DNA from: Rhizobium sp. TH135
GTDB lineage: Bacteria; Pseudomonadota; Alphaproteobacteria; Rhizobiales; Rhizobiaceae
Length of the DNA stretch: 64,000 bases
Assembly: GCF_002855515.1 (NCBI RefSeq)
Contig: NZ_PKRP01000003.1
Span: 620,001 to 684,000, forward strand
Reading direction: 5' to 3'
Positions 9,199 to 17,852 of the stretch are shown one piece after another; the stretch's first letter is position 1; each line of letters starts with the position of its first letter. Made by a program: the position numbers and the translations under genes. The notes beneath the pieces were generated by a model. The model was not told the origin of the DNA and did not search any database. It saw only the letters and a program-made list of their open reading frames with translations.

Positions 9199-9527
9199 GC
9201 GGCTTCCCGCTCGGTGACCCGGATCGCGGCATCAAGCGCGATACGCGCCCACTTCGCCATCATGTCGGGATCATCGAGCGCCTCGTCCGGTACCGTCCAG
9301 TAGGGCATGGCCACGGGCTTGCCATTGCGGCCCTCGTAACGCCAGCGGCTGGCGCCGGCTTCTTCCAGCAGCGCCGCACTCTCGTCGTCGCCTTTCAGCA
9401 TCAACTCGCCGCGCAGTTCGAGTGCGAAGATGATGCCGCGCGCATAGATGCCCTTGCCGCCGAACATTCGTCGGATCGTTACAGGCCCGACCGCCTCGAA
9501 CATCTCCTCGATTGCCGCATTGTCCAT
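9186..9527 (-). CDS. TfoX N-terminal domain protein
   Basis: A 113-residue protein with the TfoX-N domain (start EEMFEAVGPVTIRRMFGGKGIYARG). In gammaproteobacteria TfoX regulates competence, but single-domain versions such as this lack the C-terminal domain and their role is unknown. It is the last gene of the minus-strand molybdenum-type accessory run, beginning two bases after the stop of the MocA/MoeA-like fusion. Its 3' end overlaps the Nudix gene by 13 bases. Confidence 0.85.
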   Translation of the reverse strand: MDNAAIEEMFEAVGPVTIRRMFGGKGIYARGIIFALELRGELMLKGDDESAALLEEAGASRWRYEGRNGKPVAMPYWTVPDEALDDPDMMAKWARIALDAAIRVTEREAAQRR

Positions 9528-9529
9528 CT

Positions 9530-11173
9530 TCAGTCCCTCAGGATGCCACCGGCGGCGAGAATAGCCTCGGGCGTATCCACATCAAGACGGGCAGCGGGGC
9601 CGATTTCGACATCGATGACGGCAAGGCCCGCGCTTTCGATCACCGGTCGCGCACCGATATCGCCCTCAAGCGCCTTCAAGGCCTCGAAGGTGGCGGCCGG
9701 CAGAACAACGGGATTTCCCCGCTGGCCATCGGAAACCGCACGCACGATCGCCTTGCCACCTGCCTTGCGATAGGCTTGGGCGAGCGCCGCGATATCAGCC
9801 GACGAGACATTCGGCATGTCAGCGAGCAGGACCATCATCCCAGGCAGTCCCTGTGCTTCGATGGCGGCGAGCCCCACCTTCAGCGAGCTTGCCATGCCGC
9901 TCGCGAAATCCGGGTTGTCCTCCACCTGCGCGCCAAGCCCTGAAAGCGCCTCGGCGACCTCCGCGCTGCGATGACCGGTGACAACTGTCACCGGCCCACA
10001 CTTTGCCTCCGCCGCCTGGCGAACAGAGCGCCGCACGAGCGGCTCGCCCTCGAATTCAGCCAGTAGCTTGTGTCGACCGCCCTCGCCCATGCGGCTCGCA
10101 CGACCGGCAGCAAGCACCACGAGCCCGAAGGCAGCGGGATCGGCGTCTGCGGTTGCGGCAAGGCGCGGCAGCGGACGGCTCGGGATCTCCATCAAGAGAC
10201 CACCCACACCCCAGCCTGCCATCTCGGCCCGATCGGGTGGATGGCCGGCGAGGATCCTGTTCAGCACCCAATCGAAGCCGTTCTCCTTGGGCGAACGGGC
10301 GCAGCCGGGCGCACCGATGACCGGCACGCCATCGACATGGCCGAGCACAAGCAAATTGCCCGGATCAACCGGCAGGCCAACCTGAGTGACGTCGCCATCT
10401 GCCAGCCGGATGGCCGAGGGAATGACATCCTCTTGATCGGCGACCGCTGAGGCACCGAAGACCACGATCAGTGGCGGATCATCTCGTTCAGGCAGTGTTT
10501 CCTCGAGAGACGCACGCAATGCCTCTGCCACAGCCTCGGCCTGATGGGCCACGCGCCGTTCCGAAACCAACCGGCTGGCCGAGGGCATGAGCCGGGCTTC
10601 GAGCACGCGCGCCGTCTTCTCCATGACGGACGGTTTGAGCGACGGCAATTGCGTCGCAATGAGATGGACGCGATGCGCGCGATAGGGTGCCACTTCAAAG
10701 GCGTAAGCTTGCTCAAGGATCGCTGCCGCAGCTGCCACGCTCGCACCTGCGACCGCCAGCGGAATGATCTTGATCGTCGCCACGAGATCGCCAGCCCGCA
10801 CGTCGCGACGATCGCTGAGACAGGCGAGCGTAATAGCAGGGTCCACCGCATTGAAGCGATCGACGACAGCCCTGTCCGTCAGGAAGAGCCCGTTTTCACT
10901 GGCGTAGAAATTCACCCGTCCCGTCGAGGCGGGACTGCGGCTGAGACCCTTGGGCTTGATGGCGGTGCTCAGTCTCTCGGCAGCCTCGTCTTCGGTCAGG
11001 TCACCTGGCTCGAGGCGACAGGCGATGACGGTTGAGATGCCCTCGGCGGTCAGGCGCGCGATATCACCAGCCTGCAGGAGATGGCCCTTTGAAAGCTTGC
11101 CGGAGGAGAGTGGCTGGGAATGCGCGAGGATCGAACCTTCGGCCTCGACGGTCGGGATTGGCCCGAACTTCAT
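9530..11173 (-). CDS. Molybdopterin-binding (MoeA-like) / MocA-type nucleotidyltransferase fusion
   Basis: A 547-residue fusion. The first about 340 residues resemble the molybdopterin-binding domain of the MoeA/MogA superfamily (a central segment VFGASAVADQEDVIPSA). The last about 200 residues are a MobA/MocA-like nucleotidyltransferase with the signature VVLAAGRASRMG and a following Lys, and a later DNPDF and MLLADMPN metal-site segment. Such proteins add CMP (MocA) or a similar group to molybdenum cofactor for xanthine-oxidase-family enzymes. The ATG overlaps the stop of the upstream xdhC gene (ATGA), so translation is coupled. Confidence 0.88.
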   Translation of the reverse strand: MKFGPIPTVEAEGSILAHSQPLSSGKLSKGHLLQAGDIARLTAEGISTVIACRLEPGDLTEDEAAERLSTAIKPKGLSRSPASTGRVNFYASENGLFLTDRAVVDRFNAVDPAITLACLSDRRDVRAGDLVATIKIIPLAVAGASVAAAAAILEQAYAFEVAPYRAHRVHLIATQLPSLKPSVMEKTARVLEARLMPSASRLVSERRVAHQAEAVAEALRASLEETLPERDDPPLIVVFGASAVADQEDVIPSAIRLADGDVTQVGLPVDPGNLLVLGHVDGVPVIGAPGCARSPKENGFDWVLNRILAGHPPDRAEMAGWGVGGLLMEIPSRPLPRLAATADADPAAFGLVVLAAGRASRMGEGGRHKLLAEFEGEPLVRRSVRQAAEAKCGPVTVVTGHRSAEVAEALSGLGAQVEDNPDFASGMASSLKVGLAAIEAQGLPGMMVLLADMPNVSSADIAALAQAYRKAGGKAIVRAVSDGQRGNPVVLPAATFEALKALEGDIGARPVIESAGLAVIDVEIGPAARLDVDTPEAILAAGGILRD

Positions 11174-11886
11174 GCGTTCGCCTCTTGCGGGATCGAGGCG
11201 GAGACAAGGCTGCGCCTTCGCAGCGACTGGATGATCTCAGCGAGGATGGCGACCGCGATCTCCGCCGGCGTGGCAGCACCGATATCGAGACCGATCGGGG
11301 CGCGGATGCCGGCTATGGCCTCGCCATTAAGGCCGGCCGCACTCAATCGCTCGATCCTCTTTGCATGGGTTTTCCGCGAACCCAACGCGCCGACATAAAA
11401 ACAGCCGGCGTTAAGGGCTGCGATCAGACCGGGATCGTCGATCTTCGGATCATGGGTGACTGCGACCATCGCGCTGTAGCGGTCGAGCGGCATGCTCGCA
11501 AACACGTCGTCAGGCCAATCGGCGTGCAGGTCGATGCCGGCGAAACGCTCCGGTGTTGCGAAGGCCGTGCGCGGATCGATGATGGTTACCGCGAAGCCTG
11601 CAAGCGCCGCCATCGGAGCCAGCGCCTGGCTGATATGCACGGCACCGATCACCACGATTTTTGGCGGCGGAAGATGCACGTTGAGGAAGAGGCTCCGACC
11701 GTCGATCTCGACCATGCCCGACTTGCCGGAGAGCAGCCGCACCTCGATTTCCTGTCCGAGGTCACCGGTCGGCACCTGATCTTCCGTGATCAGCCGGGAC
11801 GTGCCGGCGGCGAGATCGCTCACCAGCACGGCGCCGCGGCGATCGCGCTTGGCAGTATTCAGGGCCGTAAGGGTCCAAACATCCAT
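11170..11886 (-). CDS. XdhC family protein, C-terminal Rossmann type
   Basis: A 238-residue protein with the Rossmann-like XdhC C-terminal domain (VVIGAVHISQALAPMA) and the motif THDPKIDDP followed by GALGSRKTHAKR. XdhC proteins bind molybdenum cofactor, support its sulfuration and hand it to xanthine-dehydrogenase-family apoenzymes. In many genomes the two XdhC domains are in one protein; here they are two genes, the preceding one supplying the N-terminal part. The start shares its A with the stop of that gene (TGATG). Confidence 0.87.
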   Translation of the reverse strand: MDVWTLTALNTAKRDRRGAVLVSDLAAGTSRLITEDQVPTGDLGQEIEVRLLSGKSGMVEIDGRSLFLNVHLPPPKIVVIGAVHISQALAPMAALAGFAVTIIDPRTAFATPERFAGIDLHADWPDDVFASMPLDRYSAMVAVTHDPKIDDPGLIAALNAGCFYVGALGSRKTHAKRIERLSAAGLNGEAIAGIRAPIGLDIGAATPAEIAVAILAEIIQSLRRRSLVSASIPQEANA

Positions 11887-12215
11887 CAGCCGAGCCTCTC
11901 GACATGAACCCTGATGCGTCCGCCACAGGAGAGCCCGACGCGCCAGGCGGTTTCGTCGGCGACCCCGAATTCCAGCATTTTTGCCGCGCCGCTCTCGATG
12001 ACATCTAGCGCTTCGGTAATGACGGCCCCTTCAACGCAACCGCCGGAGACCGAGCCTTCGAAATTACCCTCGCCGTCGATGACAAGGTGGCTGCCAACCG
12101 GGCGCGGCGCCGAGCCCCAGGTCTCGATGACGGTGGCAATGGCGACCGACCGGCCTTCGGCGTGCCAGCTCTCAGCGATCGTGAGTGGGTCGCGCAGGGC
12201 GGTATCTGAGGTCAT
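11886..12215 (-). CDS. XdhC/CoxI family protein, N-terminal domain
   Basis: A 109-residue protein consisting of the XdhC_CoxI domain alone, with TVIETWGSAPRPVGSHL near residues 29-45, the SVSGGCVEGAV segment and a terminal LSCGGRIRV. The two conserved cysteines of the domain are present. It works with the separate XdhC C-terminal-type protein encoded next. Start and stop overlaps (ATGA with the CoxE-like gene and TGATG with the next gene) show tight translational coupling. Confidence 0.87.
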   Translation of the reverse strand: MTSDTALRDPLTIAESWHAEGRSVAIATVIETWGSAPRPVGSHLVIDGEGNFEGSVSGGCVEGAVITEALDVIESGAAKMLEFGVADETAWRVGLSCGGRIRVHVERLG

Positions 12216-13486
12216 GACGGGCTCCTTTCAGGACCGAGGTAACGCTTCGGGTCGCAATCTCGATCCGGTGCGCCGGACAAAGATTGCACCAGATCCGACA
12301 GGGCTTCCAGATTGTGCACCGAGCGCAACTCGTCGACATGCGGCAGCATTGCGCGGACGCCGCGTGCGCGGGCCTCGAAACCCGCAAAACGCAGGAGCGG
12401 GTTGAGCCAGACGAGGCGGCGGCAGGAGCGGTGCAGACGATCGGTTTCGCGCGATAGAAGCTCCACCTCGTCACGCTCCAGTCCGTCGGTGATGAGCAAC
12501 ACGACGGCGCCCTGCCCCAGCACGCGCCGAGCCCAATGCCGGTTGAAGAGCTTCAGCGTTTCGCCGATCCGCGTGCCGCCCGACCAGTCAGCGACGGCAT
12601 CGGTGCACTGGGCGATCGCCTCGTCCGGGTCACGATGGCGAAGCTGGCGGGTAACATTGGTAAGCCGGGTGCCGAACAGGAAGGTGTGTACGCGGCGACG
12701 GCGCTCGGTCAGCACATGAAGGAAATGCAGGAAGATGCGGGTGTACTGGCTCATGGAGCCGGAGATGTCGGCGAGGATGACGAGCGGCGGCGGCTGTTGC
12801 CGGCGCTCGCGGAATTTCGGCAGCATGAGATCGCCGCCGGTACGCAGCGACTGCCGCATCGTCGCCCGCGGATCGATGATCCGCCCACGGGGTGACAGCC
12901 GATAGCGCCGGGTCTGGACCAGATCGAGCGGCATGGCGAGCCGTTCGATCGCGCGTCGCGCCTCCTTGAGCTCGCTGGCGGTCATCTGCCCGAAATCGAG
13001 CCGGCGAAACACCTCCTGGCCGGAAACCGTGAGCCGCGCATCGATCTCGACATCGGGCTCGTCGCGCGGCTTCGACTCACGGCTCTTATCGGCAAACAGC
13101 GCGTCACTGACCCGCGCACCGCCGGCCTTCGGCTTCTGCCGCTCGCCGATGGCAGCCACCGGCGACATCAGCGCGATCATCTTGCCGACGAGATCCCGCG
13201 AGCGCCAGAAGATCGAAAAGGCCTCGTCGAAGACGGGCTGATCCTCGTGGCGTTTGACGAAGATGGCCGACAGCGCCGCATGGAACTCCACGCGCGAGCC
13301 GATGCCGATTGCATCGATCGCCGCGATGGCATCGATGAGGGCACCAGGCCCGGGCTTCAGGCCAGCCTTTCTCAAGACGCGGGCAAAATGCACGATATTG
13401 TCGGCGAGCCGCCCGTCCCCTTGAGCCGGTGGCGGCACGACGATGCCGTCGCGTCGGCTGCCCTGGTGCGGCCCGAAGGTTTCCAT
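12212..13486 (-). CDS. CoxE-like VWA domain protein
   Basis: A 424-residue VWA-CoxE family protein. The metal-ion-dependent adhesion motif DISGSMS (DxSxS) lies in LVILADISGSMSQYTRIFL, and a later ITDGLERDE supplies the distal Asp. In the carboxydotrophic coxDEF system the MoxR-type ATPase CoxD and VWA protein CoxE take part in maturation of the copper-molybdenum site. The frame is open upstream to 13546, but the ATG at 13486 lies one base after the MoxR stop and has an AAGG site before it. It therefore sits in an operon directly downstream of its expected ATPase partner. Confidence 0.88.
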   Translation of the reverse strand: METFGPHQGSRRDGIVVPPPAQGDGRLADNIVHFARVLRKAGLKPGPGALIDAIAAIDAIGIGSRVEFHAALSAIFVKRHEDQPVFDEAFSIFWRSRDLVGKMIALMSPVAAIGERQKPKAGGARVSDALFADKSRESKPRDEPDVEIDARLTVSGQEVFRRLDFGQMTASELKEARRAIERLAMPLDLVQTRRYRLSPRGRIIDPRATMRQSLRTGGDLMLPKFRERRQQPPPLVILADISGSMSQYTRIFLHFLHVLTERRRRVHTFLFGTRLTNVTRQLRHRDPDEAIAQCTDAVADWSGGTRIGETLKLFNRHWARRVLGQGAVVLLITDGLERDEVELLSRETDRLHRSCRRLVWLNPLLRFAGFEARARGVRAMLPHVDELRSVHNLEALSDLVQSLSGAPDRDCDPKRYLGPERSPS

Positions 13487-13487
13487 C

Positions 13488-14420
13488 TCAGCCGGCCTTC
13501 GCCAGCAGTTCGGCCTTGACCTCGGAAAGCAGCTTTTCGCCTTCACTCCCCTGGATGCGGGCGATGTCCTCCTGATATTTCAGGAGCGTGCCCAGCGTAT
13601 CCGCAATCGTCTCCGGATCGAGTGCGAGCCGGTCGAGTTCGGTAAGCGCTGTCGCCCAGTCGATGGTCTCGGCGATGCCGGGGTTCTTGAAGAGATCGAC
13701 GGTCCTGAGCTTCTGCACATAGGCAACGATCTGTCGGGAGAGCTGTTCGTTGCAGCCCTTGACCTTGCGCCTGATAATGGCGAGTTCGTCGGCAGCGGCC
13801 GGATAATCAACCCAGTGATAAAGGCAACGACGCTTCAAGGCGTCATGCACTTCGCGCGTCCGGTTGGACGTCACGATGACGATCGGCGGCTCGGCGGCCT
13901 TCACGGTTCCGAATTCGGGGATCGTCACCTGGAAATCCGAGAGCACTTCGAGCAGGAACGCCTCGAAGGCCTCGTCCGTGCGGTCGAGTTCATCGATCAG
14001 GAAGATGGGCGCCCGGCCGGGCTGGCCCTCAAGCGCCTGCAGGACCGGGCGGCGGATGAGATAGCGTTCGGAGAATATGTCGCTCTCAAGCCGCGAACGA
14101 TCCGAGACGCCCGAGGCCTCGGCCATGCGGATTTCTAGCATCTGGGCCGGATAATTCCACTCGTAGACGGCGGAAGCGATATCGAGGCCTTCGTAACATT
14201 GCAGGCGGATCAGCGGTCGGTCGAGGGCCTTGGCGAGAACCTTGGCGACCTCGGTCTTGCCGACGCCCGCCTCACCCTCGAGGAAGAGCGGGCGTTTCAT
14301 CCTGAGCGCCAGGAACAGCACGGTGGCGAGCGGCCTGCCGGCCAGATAATCCTCCGCCGACAGAAGATCGATAATGCCATCGATCGTCTCCGGCAGTGCC
14401 TTTCCCGAGGTCTCTGCCAT
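13488..14420 (-). CDS. MoxR family AAA+ ATPase (CoxD-like)
   Basis: A MoxR-type AAA+ chaperone ATPase of 310 residues. Walker A is GEAGVGKT, Walker B is IFLIDELDR, sensor 1 is IVIVTSNRTREV, and the conserved LQCYEGLD and YEWNYP segments match the CoxD-like subgroup. MoxR ATPases act with VWA proteins to insert cofactors or remodel complexes; the VWA gene follows immediately. The frame starts at 14432 but the ATG at 14420 (MAETSGK) gives the usual N terminus. No molybdenum hydroxylase subunits are encoded nearby. Confidence 0.92.
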   Translation of the reverse strand: MAETSGKALPETIDGIIDLLSAEDYLAGRPLATVLFLALRMKRPLFLEGEAGVGKTEVAKVLAKALDRPLIRLQCYEGLDIASAVYEWNYPAQMLEIRMAEASGVSDRSRLESDIFSERYLIRRPVLQALEGQPGRAPIFLIDELDRTDEAFEAFLLEVLSDFQVTIPEFGTVKAAEPPIVIVTSNRTREVHDALKRRCLYHWVDYPAAADELAIIRRKVKGCNEQLSRQIVAYVQKLRTVDLFKNPGIAETIDWATALTELDRLALDPETIADTLGTLLKYQEDIARIQGSEGEKLLSEVKAELLAKAG

Positions 14421-14446
14421 GTCTCCTCCCATGTTTGAGCGGAAGC

Positions 14447-14932
14447 TTATAGCGTGCGGTAGCCCCGGTCCAGATAGATGAGCGACGGCTCACGCGCGCC
14501 GAAATGAACGGCCCTCACTTCGCCGAACAGCACCGTATGGGTGTTGGTGACCTTGCGGTCGGTGACCACGCAGTCGAAGGCGACGATGGCATCGGAGAGC
14601 ACGGGTGAGCCCGTCGCCATGACCTGCCATTCCGCAAGCGCGAAACGCTCTTCGGACGTCAGCTTGCCGAAGCCGGCAAAGGCATTGGCGAGATCCTGAT
14701 GATGGGCGCCCAGCGTATTCAACGCAAAATGCCCGCTCTCGAAGAGCACGGCATTGCTCGGATTGCTGTTGTTGAGGCAGGCGAGCACGGTCGGTGGACT
14801 GTCGGAGACAGAGCAAGCCGCCGTGATCGTCACGCCGCGCCTGACACCCTCATGCTCCGTCGTCACGATCTGCACATGCCCCGCATAGCGGCTCATGGCT
14901 TCGCGATAGGCGACCGGATCCAGACCTTGCAT
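14447..14932 (-). CDS. Flavin reductase family protein (RutF/HpaC-like)
   Basis: A 161-residue flavin reductase domain protein with an FMN-binding split barrel, expected to supply reduced flavin to a partner oxygenase or to act as an independent reductase. Visible family features are YAGHVQIVTT near the N terminus, ITAACSVSDSPPTVLACLN, and HFALNTLGAHHQDLA. The start at 14932 (MQGLDP) is chosen over the upstream ATG at 14980. It is the first gene of the minus-strand accessory run, 26 bases before moxR; no partner oxygenase is present. Confidence 0.85.
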   Translation of the reverse strand: MQGLDPVAYREAMSRYAGHVQIVTTEHEGVRRGVTITAACSVSDSPPTVLACLNNSNPSNAVLFESGHFALNTLGAHHQDLANAFAGFGKLTSEERFALAEWQVMATGSPVLSDAIVAFDCVVTDRKVTNTHTVLFGEVRAVHFGAREPSLIYLDRGYRTL

Positions 14933-15096
14933 GCTCAAATTCACGTCTCCCCTTGAAGGCATCCCCCGTAGAAACCGCAATATGGGCCGCGGCCCTTACC
15001 TTTTCCACAACAGGAGCACGATTTCGTTCCAACCACCCGACGAAGGCCGGAAACCCAGCATTTCCAAATGGCTGCGCTTTCGGCTAGGATTGCGTC

Positions 15097-16191
15097 ATGA
15101 TGCAGAAGCCCCTATTGAAACTTGCTCTCGCAACCTCGCTGCTCCTGGGCGCCTACCTCGGCGCGCCCTCGGCCGCCGAGTTCAAGATTGCCGTCGTCGC
15201 ACCCCAGAATGGCCCATTCGCGGTGCTCGGAGACCAGGTGCGCCAAGGCGCAACTCTGGCTGCGGGCAAGCTCTCGATCGCGCTCATTGAAATCGATGAG
15301 AGCTGCAGCGAAGGCAGCGGCAAGGCGATTGCGGACGCGATTTCGGCAGCGGGCGCAACGGCCGCAATCGGATTTCTCTGCAGCGAGAGTTTGAAGGACG
15401 CCCTTCCCACGCTGCGCCAAGCCAATGTGCCGGCCCTCACCCTTTCGGTTCGCTGGAAGGGGTTGATGGAAGATGCGATCAAGGAGGGCTCGCCGCTCTT
15501 CCGTCTAGCGCCGAATGCTGACCAGGAGGCCGCCAAGCTCTCGGATGTGATCCTGCGTGATTGGGCGGGTTCGGCCGTCGCACTCCTCGAAGACGGTACC
15601 ATCCGTGGCCGCGAACTGACGGAGGCAATTCGGACGAGCCTTGAAGAGCGCGGCCTGAAGCCCGCCTTTGTCGACACCTTCCGTCCGGGCCAGGAGCAGC
15701 AGCTGACGCTTGTCCGGCGCGTGAAAGCGGCCGGCATCACCCACGCCTTTATCGGAGGCGACCGCGGCGACGTGGCGGTCATCGCGCGAGACGCGAAATC
15801 GGAAGGCTTGTCGCTGACCCTGCTCGGCGGCGAGGCCATGCGCGCGGCCGACGAGCCTGTGCCGCTGGAAGATGGCGTGCTCGCAGTCGGCCTGATCGAG
15901 ACACCCCAGGAGCCTGCCGCCGCAGCGCTTGTGGCTGAACTCACAGAGGCGAAGATCACGCCGGAAGGCTATGTCGTACCCGCCCATTCCGCTGTGACCA
16001 TCCTTGCGGATGCCTGGGGCATTTCCTCAGCCATGGGCACGCCCGTCGCGGATGCCCTCATCGGCACGACCTTCGAAACGGCGCTCGGTCCGGTCACCTT
16101 CGGCGAAGATCACGAACTGACAGAGAGCCCCTATCGCTTGCTGGAGTGGCAGGGCGACCGGTTCGTGCCGGTGCCGGAAAAGACGCAGTAA
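15097..16191 (+). CDS. Periplasmic binding protein, branched-chain amino acid ABC type
   Basis: A 364-residue protein with a signal peptide (cleavage expected near APSAAEFK, residues 22-28) and a type I periplasmic-binding fold of the Peripla_BP_6/LivJ kind (AVVAPQNGPFAVLGDQVRQGATLA). Such proteins capture amino acids or small amides for an ABC importer. No permease or ATPase genes lie nearby, so it is an orphan binding protein or a sensor. It stands alone on the plus strand between two minus-strand genes and converges with the SDR gene with six bases between them. Confidence 0.85.
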   Translation: MMQKPLLKLALATSLLLGAYLGAPSAAEFKIAVVAPQNGPFAVLGDQVRQGATLAAGKLSIALIEIDESCSEGSGKAIADAISAAGATAAIGFLCSESLKDALPTLRQANVPALTLSVRWKGLMEDAIKEGSPLFRLAPNADQEAAKLSDVILRDWAGSAVALLEDGTIRGRELTEAIRTSLEERGLKPAFVDTFRPGQEQQLTLVRRVKAAGITHAFIGGDRGDVAVIARDAKSEGLSLTLLGGEAMRAADEPVPLEDGVLAVGLIETPQEPAAAALVAELTEAKITPEGYVVPAHSAVTILADAWGISSAMGTPVADALIGTTFETALGPVTFGEDHELTESPYRLLEWQGDRFVPVPEKTQ

Positions 16192-16197
16192 AAGCCC

Positions 16198-16962
16198 TCA
16201 ATCGCGATAGGGCCAGAAGGCCTGGCTGAACACCCCGCCATCGACCCAGATCGTCTGGCCGGTGACGAATGCCGATTGCGATCCGGCAAGAAAGAGGATC
16301 GGGCCTGCGATATCCTCCGGCGTGCCGACGCGGCGAAGCGGTGTGACGTCTCCCCAGGTCTTGGCATAATCGGGGGCTTCCGCCTGTGTACGCGCCGTCT
16401 CGATCGCGCCCGGCGCCACGCAATTGACGCGGATCTGATGCGGCCCAAGCTCGACGGCAGAGACTTTGGTCAGTTGCTCGATGCCCCCCTTGGAGGCGGT
16501 GTAATCCACGAGCTTCGGGAAGGCATGTTTGTTGCAGCCGGAGCCGAGATTGATGATCGACCCACCTTTACCGGCAGTGACCATGCGTCGGGCGACACGC
16601 TGGGTATTGAGGAAGGTGCCCTTGAGGTTGGTGCTGATGACGGCATCCCAACGCTCTTCGGAAAGCTCAAGCATCGAGGCCCAGGTCTGGATGCCGGCAT
16701 TGTTGACCAGCACATCGGGTGTCTGGCCCGCCCAGGCAATCACCTCGTCGAGGAAGGCTTCGATCGCTGAACTGTTGGCCACCTCACATTCTCGGCCCAC
16801 GGCACGCCCACCAAGTGCCGCAGCCTCCGCCTCGACTTCGGCAGCGGCATCACTCTGGCCAAGATGGATAAAGGCGACTTCATAACCGTCGCGCACGAAC
16901 GCGGACACAAGGTGCCGACCGATGCCGGAGCTGCCGCCGGTGATGATTACGAACTTGGCCAT
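16198..16962 (-). CDS. SDR family oxidoreductase
   Basis: A classical short-chain dehydrogenase/reductase of 254 residues. The cofactor motif TGGSSGIG is at residues 8-15, NNAG follows near residue 87, and the catalytic YTASK lies near residue 157 with the expected upstream Ser. The C terminus (WVDGGVFSQAFW) is typical of 3-oxoacyl-ACP or sugar/alcohol reductases. The substrate cannot be deduced. The start has a GGACGACATGG context, with the purine-rich site close to it. It is monocistronic and convergent with the binding-protein gene. Confidence 0.9.
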   Translation of the reverse strand: MAKFVIITGGSSGIGRHLVSAFVRDGYEVAFIHLGQSDAAAEVEAEAAALGGRAVGRECEVANSSAIEAFLDEVIAWAGQTPDVLVNNAGIQTWASMLELSEERWDAVISTNLKGTFLNTQRVARRMVTAGKGGSIINLGSGCNKHAFPKLVDYTASKGGIEQLTKVSAVELGPHQIRVNCVAPGAIETARTQAEAPDYAKTWGDVTPLRRVGTPEDIAGPILFLAGSQSAFVTGQTIWVDGGVFSQAFWPYRD

Positions 16963-17174
16963 GTCGTCCTCCCAGACTGCTTTGATGTGTCCGAGGGATG
17001 AATTGCCAGGCGGCGATCGTCAAGGGCAGGCATGGCGATGGCGCCTTCTCATCCCAAGGCATGGTTGCCGCCCGGGGTCGCCGATGCTATGCGGACGCCG
17101 AGCCATCGCCCCGTCTGCCAAGGCAAGCAACGCCCAGACGGCGCGCAACCGTCCTGCCCGTCGAGGATAACAAG

Positions 17175-17852
17175 ATGACCCGCCCTCTCCTGATCTCGCC
17201 CTCCATTCTCGCAGCCGACTTCTCCCGCCTCGGCGAAGAAGTCCGCGACGTCGTCGATGCCGGCGCGGAATGGGTGCATCTCGACGTTATGGACGGCCAT
17301 TTCGTGCCGAACATCTCCTTCGGCCCGGCCGTGATCAAGGCACTGCGCCCACACACCAAAGCGGTCTTCGACTGCCACCTGATGATCGCGCCTGCGGATC
17401 CCTATCTCGCGGCCTTTGCCGATGCCGGCTGTGACATCATCACCGTGCATGCGGAAGCAGGCCCGCATCTGCACCGTTCGCTGCAGACCATCCGCGCGCT
17501 CGGCAAGAAGGCCGGCGTTTCTCTTAACCCGGCGACCCCGCTCTCGGTGATCGAGCACGTGATGGATGATCTTGATCTGATCCTCATCATGAGCGTCAAC
17601 CCGGGCTTCGGCGGCCAGAAGTATATCCCCGCGATGACCGACAAGATCGCCAAGGCTAACGCCCTGATCGGCAACCGCCCGATCGATCTCGAAGTCGATG
17701 GCGGCGTGACGGCTGATAATGCCGCGGAAATCGCCAAGGCCGGCGCCAATGCCCTCGTCGCGGGTTCCGCGATCTTCAAGGGCAAGGGCGTTGACGACTA
17801 CCGCAAGACCGTCGACACTCTGCGCAAGGCAGCCGAGGGAGGTCGCGGTTGA
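17175..17852 (+). CDS. rpe: Ribulose-phosphate 3-epimerase
   Basis: Interconverts ribulose 5-phosphate and xylulose 5-phosphate in the pentose phosphate pathway. The 225-residue TIM-barrel protein begins ISPSILAADF, and has the metal-binding motifs HLDVMDGHFVPN and FDCHLMI, the phosphate-binding VNPGFGGQ, and the late VDGGV segment with the second catalytic Asp. The frame is open upstream to 16998, but the ATG at 17175 follows a GAGGATAAC site and matches the family start. The stop overlaps the TTG start of the DUF2259 gene by four bases. Confidence 0.96.
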   Translation: MTRPLLISPSILAADFSRLGEEVRDVVDAGAEWVHLDVMDGHFVPNISFGPAVIKALRPHTKAVFDCHLMIAPADPYLAAFADAGCDIITVHAEAGPHLHRSLQTIRALGKKAGVSLNPATPLSVIEHVMDDLDLILIMSVNPGFGGQKYIPAMTDKIAKANALIGNRPIDLEVDGGVTADNAAEIAKAGANALVAGSAIFKGKGVDDYRKTVDTLRKAAEGGRG

